NCBI GenBank assembly: GCA_017962845.1
Contig: JAGCUN010000010.1
Span: 1-47,295 of the forward strand
Source of the DNA: Bacteroidales bacterium
GTDB taxonomy: Bacteria; Bacteroidota; Bacteroidia; Bacteroidales; WCHB1-69
Direction of reading: 5' to 3'
Length of the DNA stretch: 47,295 bases
Shown here: positions 41,415 through 47,295 of the stretch, piece after piece
Layout of the letters: every line of letters begins with the position of its first letter
Numbering within the stretch: position 1 is the stretch's first letter
The notes under the pieces: generated by a model
Told to the model about the DNA's origin: nothing
The model's input: the letters and a program-made list of their open reading frames with translations, nothing else
The model's database searches: none
Position numbers and translations under genes: made by a program

Positions 41415-43199
41415 GTTTATAAACGCAATCACGTCCCCCTTCTTCACCTTCTCGCCCTGGGCGACCACCACCTGTAGCAACTTGCCGTCGTAGAGGGCTC
41501 GCACTTCGTCCTGGCCGTAGTAGGCCTCCACATAGCATACGAGGTCGCCTTCCTTGTAGGACGTGCCTTGCGGCGGGTTCATGCCGTCTCCGGTGACGGG
41601 CACTTCCCACAACACGTTGCCGTTGGAGGGGGAGAGGATGGCCTTCGCCTCGGGGTGCTGCTTCTGCACGCTGGCAATCAGCTCCTCGCGCACCACCTCG
41701 GGCAGCTTGATCTCCTTCACGATGACCTTGATATTCGACTGCTGTTTCTTGGCTTCAAGGTCGCGCTCGAAATTCTTCTTGGCCGCGCCGCTCTTGTAGT
41801 CGATGTATTGTGTCGGGTGCATGGCGTACTCGAACAGCTCCTCTTCGTCCTCGCCAACGTCCCAGCCTTGCTCTTCCATCAGCTTTCGGTACTTCGGCAG
41901 CTCGTCGGGATAGTTGTCCTGCGGGTTGGAGGTGAAGAACTCGTAGCCTTTCTCCTTGGCCAGCTCGAGGATTTCGGGAGCGAGAGTGCCCGGCAGGGTA
42001 CCGGCCTTGCCGAGAATCATATCCCACTGCTTCTGGTCCATCGCGCTGAAACGCGGCTTGCCCTGCGCCATCGACAGGATGTTCATCAGGGCGATGTTCT
42101 TGACATACTGGCTGAACGGGGTCACCAACGGCGGGTTGCCCACCTTCGGCCATACGTATGCGACCTCCTCAAACAGCTTCACCAACAACTCGTCTTCGGT
42201 GAGCTCTTTCTGTCCACCGGCTTTCAGCGACATGTTGATGGCTTTGTGCAGCCCCTTGAGGTCGGCCATCATGGAGCCCATCATGCCGCCCGGCAGGCCG
42301 CAGCCCACCAGCAAAGAGGTGGAGACGCGGTTCTTGGCGTCGATCCAGTAGCCGAGGAAGTCGTCCATGAACTCTTGTGTGAGACGGCGCACCTCCATAT
42401 AGGCGTTCATGTTGATTTCGGGCACATCGAAGCCTGCGTCTTTCAGCATGGCCTGTATGGTGATGACGTCGGGGTGCACCATGCCCCATGACAGTGGCTC
42501 CACGGCCACGTCGATGATGTCGGCCCCCGCCTTGCACACCTCCAGCGTGGAGGCGACAGAGAAGCCGGGACCGGTATGGCCGTGATACTGCACGAGGATG
42601 TGTGGGTATTTCTCTTTGATGGATTTCACGAGGCGGCCGAGAGTGGCGGGACGGCCCACACCGGCCATATCTTTCAGGGCAATCTCATCGCAGCCGAACT
42701 CCACCACCTTGTCCACCACGCCCATGTAGTACTCCACGGTATGGATGTCGGAGTGGGTGATGCTGAGGGCGACCTGCGAAATCATGCCGGCCTCTTTGGC
42801 AAACTTCACGGAGTTCTCGAGGTTGCGCGGGTCGTTCAAACCGCAGAACGAACGGGCAATGTCCACGCCCTGCGCTTTCTTCACCTTGAACATCAGCTGG
42901 CACACGTCGGCGGGCACGGGGTCCATACGCAGACCGTTGAGGGCACGCTCCAGCATCTGGCACTGGATGCCGGCCTCACGCAAAGGCTTGGTCCATGCGC
43001 GGACGGCCTTGTTGGGGTTCTCACCATAGAGGAGGTTCACTTGCTCGAAAGCGCCGCCGTTGGTCTCCACGCGGGCGAAACAGCCGCAGTCCACGATGGC
43101 GGGAGCGACTCTTACCAGCTGGTCAACGCGGGGCTGGTATTTTCCGGATGATTGCCACATGTCACGATAGACGAGGCAGAATTTGACTTGTTTCTTCAT
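41412..43199 (-). CDS. Biotin-dependent carboxyltransferase subunit (pyruvate carboxylase B / oxaloacetate decarboxylase alpha type) with an atypical biotinyl-like domain
   Basis: 595 residues. The TIM-barrel carboxyltransferase domain (~1-300) has Asp13 in YRDMWQS, the likely carbamylated Lys176 in EIALKDMAG, and metal-binding His206 and His208 in VQYHGHTGPG. The PYC/OADA helical domain follows (~310-490; VGCGLPGGMMGSM, KVGNPPLVTPFSQYV). The C-terminal ~75 residues align with a biotinyl/lipoyl barrel, but the usual EAMKM is EAYYG (558-562): the biotin lysine is replaced by Tyr561. The enzyme would need a separate biotin carrier protein, or the domain is structural. It transfers CO2 between biotin and a 2-oxo acid, probably pyruvate/oxaloacetate. 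It lies between rseP (36 bp) and trxB. Confidence 0.9.
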   Translation of the reverse strand: MKKQVKFCLVYRDMWQSSGKYQPRVDQLVRVAPAIVDCGCFARVETNGGAFEQVNLLYGENPNKAVRAWTKPLREAGIQCQMLERALNGLRMDPVPADVCQLMFKVKKAQGVDIARSFCGLNDPRNLENSVKFAKEAGMISQVALSITHSDIHTVEYYMGVVDKVVEFGCDEIALKDMAGVGRPATLGRLVKSIKEKYPHILVQYHGHTGPGFSVASTLEVCKAGADIIDVAVEPLSWGMVHPDVITIQAMLKDAGFDVPEINMNAYMEVRRLTQEFMDDFLGYWIDAKNRVSTSLLVGCGLPGGMMGSMMADLKGLHKAINMSLKAGGQKELTEDELLVKLFEEVAYVWPKVGNPPLVTPFSQYVKNIALMNILSMAQGKPRFSAMDQKQWDMILGKAGTLPGTLAPEILELAKEKGYEFFTSNPQDNYPDELPKYRKLMEEQGWDVGEDEEELFEYAMHPTQYIDYKSGAAKKNFERDLEAKKQQSNIKVIVKEIKLPEVVREELIASVQKQHPEAKAILSPSNGNVLWEVPVTGDGMNPPQGTSYKEGDLVCYVEAYYGQDEVRALYDGKLLQVVVAQGEKVKKGDVIAFIN

Positions 43200-43235
43200 G
43201 ATAGAGTATATTGTTTAATTTATTTCAGGATTGAA

Positions 43236-44774
43236 TTATTTGAAAAATCTTAAAATGTCGAGTCCGTTGGCGTAGATGAGCAGGGCGATGAGCAGTATGA
43301 ACCCCACTGTGTTGGCATAGCCGATGAACTTGTCGCTCGGTTTGCGCCGTGTGATCATCTCCACCAAAATAAAGAGGATATAGCCGCCGTCGAGCATCGG
43401 GATGGGCAGGAAGTTCATGAAGGCAAGGATGACCGCGATAAAGGCTGTCACACTCCAGAAAGCCTGCCAATTCCACGCTTTGGGGAAGATGCTGCCAATG
43501 GTGCCGAAGCCGCCAATCTGCGTGGCACCCTCCTTGGTGAAGATGAGTTTGAACTGCTTCACATAGTCGCCCAATGTGCTGAAACCCTTTGAGATACCCG
43601 CCGGTATCGACTGCCAGAAGCCATAGTCCACGTGCTTGTGGCCTAACAGTTCAGCAGGCGCTTTTGGGAAAACCATCATCTTGCCATCTTCATTCAACTT
43701 CACAACTGTGGTGTCTTTTTCCCCATTCCGCGAATAGACGATGCTCACCAATGATGAGGGGTGGTTGTTGAAGTATTTCTGATAGCTATAGAAAGAGAAC
43801 ATACGTTTGCCGTCCACCGCTACAAGACTGTCGCCCTTTTGGAGATCGGCACTTGCCGCTGGCGAATCCGATGGCACAGAATCGAGGATGAAAGGCATCT
43901 CAAACTGGCAGAAGTACTGCTCCGATTTATCAGCGCCGAGCAGCGTCTTTGCAAAATCTTGATTGAGATAAACGGTGGTCTTTTCGTAGATGGTTTTTAC
44001 AACGCTGTAGGTGCTGTCTTCATTGATGGCGATGGAGTCCACCGGGCGTTCGACCACCACGCGCTGGGCACCATTGATGAGTACCGCGCCAACGAGGTCG
44101 CCTTGCCGTTCGGGCTTCACACCATCTACCGTGATAATCTTGTCGCCATTCTGGAATCCTGCCTGCAGCGCCACCTCTGAAAAATGCATCCCATAACGGG
44201 CATTCTCCACCGGAATATAATCCTCGCCCCACGTGAAGAGAATGACTACGTACAGAATCAAAGCGGTGATGAAGTTAACCAGCACGCCACCGAGGATGAT
44301 GAAGAAACGCTGCCAAGCGGGCTTCGAACGGAACTCCCACGGCTGCGGCTCTGATGAGAGTTCAGAGGCCTTGGTGTTCTCATCCACCATGCCGTTGATG
44401 CTGCAATAGCCGCCCAACGGCAGCCAGCCGATGCCCCATTCCGTATTTTCGGGGTATTTGCGCCAGTCGTCATCCGCCAACTTGTCGGTGTCGATGCGCA
44501 CCATCTTCTTTTTGCCCTTCTCGTCCAAAACAGGCTTGCCCTCCGCATCCAACTCTTCCTCCATATCGTCAAGGTTGCGCGCAAAAAATTTGAAATGCCA
44601 TTTCCCATTGAACTTCTTGCATTTGAAAATAGAGAAGTAGGGATTGAAGAACATGTAGAATTTGTCCACGCGGGTGTGGAAGATGCGAGCAAACGTGTAG
44701 TGTCCCAGCTCATGAGTGATGACCAGAAAACTGATGCAGGCAATAAGTCCTAAAATCTGAATGAGTACTCCCAT
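43236..44774 (-). CDS. rseP: RIP zinc metalloprotease RseP (site-2 protease family)
   Basis: An intramembrane protease of 512 residues. The zinc site HELGH is at residues 21-25 in the first membrane helix (ACISFLVITHELGHYTFARI), and the third ligand Asp is in the C-terminal IPMLDGGYILFILVEM. An insert after the first helix (~50-125, acidic and Lys-rich) is longer than in E. coli. Two PDZ-like regions follow the second helix (about 195-260 and 305-370; SPAASADLQKGDSLVAVDGK). It is expected to cut membrane-bound anti-sigma factors or leftover signal peptides. It starts 6 bp after dxr, as in many bacteria. Confidence 0.95.
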   Translation of the reverse strand: MGVLIQILGLIACISFLVITHELGHYTFARIFHTRVDKFYMFFNPYFSIFKCKKFNGKWHFKFFARNLDDMEEELDAEGKPVLDEKGKKKMVRIDTDKLADDDWRKYPENTEWGIGWLPLGGYCSINGMVDENTKASELSSEPQPWEFRSKPAWQRFFIILGGVLVNFITALILYVVILFTWGEDYIPVENARYGMHFSEVALQAGFQNGDKIITVDGVKPERQGDLVGAVLINGAQRVVVERPVDSIAINEDSTYSVVKTIYEKTTVYLNQDFAKTLLGADKSEQYFCQFEMPFILDSVPSDSPAASADLQKGDSLVAVDGKRMFSFYSYQKYFNNHPSSLVSIVYSRNGEKDTTVVKLNEDGKMMVFPKAPAELLGHKHVDYGFWQSIPAGISKGFSTLGDYVKQFKLIFTKEGATQIGGFGTIGSIFPKAWNWQAFWSVTAFIAVILAFMNFLPIPMLDGGYILFILVEMITRRKPSDKFIGYANTVGFILLIALLIYANGLDILRFFK

Positions 44775-44780
44775 AAAATG

Positions 44781-45941
44781 TTATTGTCTAAAGGTGTGTG
44801 AAATATATTCTTTGGTTTCTTTGTCAATAGTAAGGTACTCCTCAACGGAAGAGGGCGTACAGAAGGTGGCGTGAGCGAGCGATGCTTCGATGATCTTGGG
44901 GATGTCGTAAAAGCCGATGCGGTCGTGCAGGAACATCCTGACGGCGGCTTCGTTGGCGGCGTTGAGCACACACGGCATGCAGCCGCCCTGCTTGGAGGCC
45001 GCGTATGCGAGCGGCAGACACGGGAAGGTATCGCCGTCGGGCTCCTCGAAGGTAAGGGTGGAGTGATGGAGAAAGTCGAGGCGCGGGAAGTTGCTGGGCT
45101 TGCGGTCGGGGTAGGTGAGGGCATACTGGATGGGCAGCTTCATGTCGGGAAGCCCCAGCTGCGCCTTCACCGAGCCGTCCTCAAACTCCACCAGCGAGTG
45201 GATAATCGACTGCGGGTGCACCACCACCTCGATTTTGTCGAGCGGCACGCCGAACAGCCATTTCGCCTCAATCACCTCCAAGCCTTTGTTCATCAGCGTG
45301 GCACTGTCGATGGTGATCTTGTCGCCCATCTTCCAGTTCGGGTGCTGGAGCGCCTGCTCGCGCGTAACGTGCTGTAATTCTGCTCTCTTCTTGCCCCGGA
45401 ACGGGCCGCCCGATGCGGTGATGATGAGACGGGAGATGGGATTGTGGAACTCGCCAGCCAAGGATTGGAAAATGGCAGAATGCTCAGAATCAACCGGATA
45501 GATGTTGACACCGTTTTCACAGGCGGTGCGCGTCATCAGCTCGCCGGCCACCACCAAGGTCTCCTTGTTGGCCAACGCAATCCGCTTGCCGCTCTCGATG
45601 GCTTTGTAGATGGGGGCCAGTCCCGCCACGCCGACAATCGCCGACAGAACCATGTCCACACAATCCATCTGCACCACATCGCACAGCGCCTTCTCGCCGG
45701 CATACACCTTGATGTCATCGTCCCACAAGGCACTTTTCACATGCTCCAGCTGCTCCTCCTGACCGATGACCACCACGTTGGGCTGGAACTGCTTGGCCTG
45801 CTGGATGAGCAAGTCGGCCTGCGAATAGGCAGAAAGCACCTCAACCTGAAGCATTTCCGGAAATTGCGACACAACCTCTAACGCCTGCGTTCCGATGGAA
45901 CCAGTCGAACCCAAAATTGCAATGCGCTTCTTCTCAATCAC
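44781..45941 (-). CDS. dxr: 1-deoxy-D-xylulose 5-phosphate reductoisomerase
   Basis: The second step of the MEP isoprenoid pathway: NADPH-dependent conversion of DXP to MEP. It has 386 residues with the NADP-binding GSTGSIGTQALEVV at 10-23, NKETLVVAGELM, the metal-site VDSEHSAIFQSL, TASGGPF and MGDKITIDSATLMNKGLEVIEA. It is the first gene of a dxr-rseP-carboxyltransferase-trxB unit, with a -7 box (45980-45987) squeezed into the 51-bp gap after aroA. The enzyme is the classical fosmidomycin target. Confidence 0.97.
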   Translation of the reverse strand: MIEKKRIAILGSTGSIGTQALEVVSQFPEMLQVEVLSAYSQADLLIQQAKQFQPNVVVIGQEEQLEHVKSALWDDDIKVYAGEKALCDVVQMDCVDMVLSAIVGVAGLAPIYKAIESGKRIALANKETLVVAGELMTRTACENGVNIYPVDSEHSAIFQSLAGEFHNPISRLIITASGGPFRGKKRAELQHVTREQALQHPNWKMGDKITIDSATLMNKGLEVIEAKWLFGVPLDKIEVVVHPQSIIHSLVEFEDGSVKAQLGLPDMKLPIQYALTYPDRKPSNFPRLDFLHHSTLTFEEPDGDTFPCLPLAYAASKQGGCMPCVLNAANEAAVRMFLHDRIGFYDIPKIIEASLAHATFCTPSSVEEYLTIDKETKEYISHTFRQ

Positions 45942-45979
45942 TTTTTGTAAAAAGAGTTAATGGCTTAAAAAACAGAGCG

Positions 45980-45987
45980 CAAAATTA
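45980..45987 (-). promoter_or_regulatory. -7 box of the dxr operon promoter
   Basis: Minus-strand TAATTTTG fits TAnnTTTG, 38 bp upstream of dxr and only 5 bp beyond the aroA stop. Confidence 0.55.
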
Positions 45988-45992
45988 CAATT

Positions 45993-47189
45993 TTATTTTT
46001 GATTTTTGGGGTCAGAAATGAAATATTTTTGAAACTGCGGATAGGATTTTTTCACACAATCAATGTCGGTCACCACAATAGGGAAATGGAGTGACAGCAA
46101 CGCCGCCGCCATCGCCATCCGATGGTCGTTTTGCGGGTTGAAAATGATTGATTCTGAATTGGTTGTGAATGACGTTCCGTCAACCGTCAGCGTTTCATCG
46201 TCCTGCCGTTGAAGAGAACAGAAATGGGAGAGCAGCTCGCACAGCAAGTCCATACGGCGCGACTCCTTCCGGTTGAGGTTGCCCAAGCCGGTCAGGGTGA
46301 CCGTTCTTTGACCGAGCAGGGCGGTCACTGCCATTACAGGAGCAAGGTCAGGATGGTTGTATAGGTGGAAGGTGTTGTTTTCTACAGGGTTACAATTCGT
46401 TTTGTCGCGACAGATGGTTACCCCTTCTGTGGTTTGTTCAGAGCGGATGCCAAAGCCTCGGAACCACTCCGCCACTACGGCATCCCCTTGAAGGGAGTCA
46501 AGGTGCAAATCTTTGAGTGTCAGCGTGTCGATAGTGATGTCGGCGGCCAGGAAAGCGTACCAGAAGGCGGCGGTGCTCCAGTCGGCTTCGCGCCTGACGG
46601 GAAGGCCCTGCCGGCGCGCTTCCACCATCCGGCGCGTCAGCTCCCAGTAGGGTGCGGAGGGCGGGGGAGTGGGCACCACGGTCAGCTCCTGCAGCCTGAG
46701 ACGGTCGCCCGCCAGCAGCAGGGCGCTGGCCAACTGGCTGCTCTGCGAACAGTCGATGGTGAGGGCGCGGGCGTGCAGCTCCTTGCCACGGATTTTCCAC
46801 CCCTCGGCGCAAGGCTCGATGTCGGCGTCTGCACTTTTCAGGGTATCCACTAACGGAAGAATCGGCCTTTCCAGCAGTCGCTTCGTGCCGGTGAGCAGCC
46901 ACCTGCCGGGGGTGACCGCCGCCACCGCCATCAGGAAACGATAACCGGCACCACAATCTTTTACATCAATCTTAATAAAATCATTATCAATATTATGAAA
47001 AGATTTATTATAGTTTTGCTTGATGATAGTTAACGCTCGATACACCACCCACACATCCTCCGAATCGTCGGCATTGGGCATCGGCAAAACCTCGCCATAA
47101 AGAGCCTCCAGCACCAACTGACGAATCAGGATGCTTTTCGAGCAGTTGAGGCGGAGGATCTCGCCGTTTTGGATAGTGGTAATGAGCAT
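45993..47189 (-). CDS. aroA: 3-phosphoshikimate 1-carboxyvinyltransferase (EPSP synthase), divergent
   Basis: The sixth step of the shikimate pathway: enolpyruvyl transfer from PEP to shikimate 3-phosphate. It has 398 residues, shorter than the ~427 of E. coli. Recognised parts: SKSILIRQLVLEAL with Lys18; SQSSQ-type stretch DCSQSSQLASALLLA; the catalytic Asp in NHPDLAPVMAVTALL; KESRRMDLL (Lys/Glu/Arg set); and NPQNDHRMAMAAALL near the C-terminus. The PEP-binding loop, normally GxAGTxxR, reads CGAGYR (79-84), about two residues shorter and lacking the Thr. The start MLITTIQNGE (47189) matches homologues; an in-frame ATG at 47249 is also possible because the -7 box lies upstream of both. Confidence 0.93.
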   Translation of the reverse strand: MLITTIQNGEILRLNCSKSILIRQLVLEALYGEVLPMPNADDSEDVWVVYRALTIIKQNYNKSFHNIDNDFIKIDVKDCGAGYRFLMAVAAVTPGRWLLTGTKRLLERPILPLVDTLKSADADIEPCAEGWKIRGKELHARALTIDCSQSSQLASALLLAGDRLRLQELTVVPTPPPSAPYWELTRRMVEARRQGLPVRREADWSTAAFWYAFLAADITIDTLTLKDLHLDSLQGDAVVAEWFRGFGIRSEQTTEGVTICRDKTNCNPVENNTFHLYNHPDLAPVMAVTALLGQRTVTLTGLGNLNRKESRRMDLLCELLSHFCSLQRQDDETLTVDGTSFTTNSESIIFNPQNDHRMAMAAALLSLHFPIVVTDIDCVKKSYPQFQKYFISDPKNQK

Positions 47190-47275
47190 GATGGTGAAAA
47201 ATGGCTTTTTTATTCTGTTTCGCCGCTTTTCTAGACCTTGCCAGTACATTGACAGAATCTGAAAATACGACGCTG

Positions 47276-47283
47276 CAAAGGTA
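47276..47283 (-). promoter_or_regulatory. -7 box of the aroA promoter
   Basis: Minus-strand TACCTTTG fits TAnnTTTG, near the right edge of the window. It lies 27 bp before the alternative start at 47249 and 87 bp before the preferred start. Confidence 0.5.
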
Positions 47284-47295
47284 CAGATTTTTTTC

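Overview
The window looks like a chromosomal segment from an anaerobic Bacteroidota, most likely order Bacteroidales. Supporting signs seen in the sequence are: many upstream boxes of the form TAnnTTTG (the Bacteroidetes -7 element) with no Shine-Dalgarno pattern, a type IX secretion C-terminal sorting domain, two S46 dipeptidyl-peptidases, an Omp28-type lipoprotein, a MurA with Asp in place of the usual active-site Cys, and compact housekeeping operons. I see no rRNA, CRISPR array, transposase or phage structural gene.

Layout. 1-1.5 kb: groES-groEL (groEL runs off the left edge), divergent from a short plus-strand block (1.6-5.0 kb) with a family-2 glycosyltransferase, a steroid 5-alpha-reductase-like membrane enzyme, a tiny two-helix membrane protein and an AtoE-type short-chain fatty acid transporter. 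5.1-7.1 kb: a markedly AT-rich accessory cassette of three unrecognised genes (two membrane-anchored), preceded by a transcribed leader that can fold into an H-type pseudoknot and closed by a strong bidirectional terminator; this is the most novel part of the window. 7.2-14 kb: two tandem S46 dipeptidyl-peptidases and a large secreted protein with a possible CAP-like N-terminus. 14.1-20.6 kb: a zinc-ligand-less M16 protein behind cysS, divergent thrS, tRNA-Ala(CGC), murA. 20.6-28.7 kb: an oligopeptide-binding lipoprotein, ilvE and apt, a T9SS-exported protein, a TerB/DnaJ membrane protein with rimO, and gcvT. 28.9-30.3 kb: a small secreted protein and the YggS-type PLP protein. 30.3-36 kb: a minus-strand operon tlpA-like / DUF6029-like barrel / Omp28-like lipoprotein / YihY / GH5-like lipoprotein. 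36-40 kb: tRNA-Leu(GAG), a small barrel protein, a CAU-anticodon tRNA, a low-complexity membrane protein, fusA. 40-47 kb: a TIGR04076 protein, then the operon dxr-rseP-carboxyltransferase-trxB, and aroA.

Most genes are ordinary core functions (chaperonin, tRNA charging, isoprenoid, shikimate, peptidoglycan, redox and one-carbon metabolism). The S46 peptidases, the binding lipoprotein, AtoE and the carboxyltransferase fit a peptide-fermenting, short-chain-fatty-acid-handling lifestyle (inference). Points worth following are the pseudoknot-led AT-rich cassette, a carboxyltransferase whose biotinyl-like domain lacks the biotin lysine, a lone M16 homologue without its metal site, and a 20-nt intergenic repeat that sits exactly at gene junctions three times in the same orientation.
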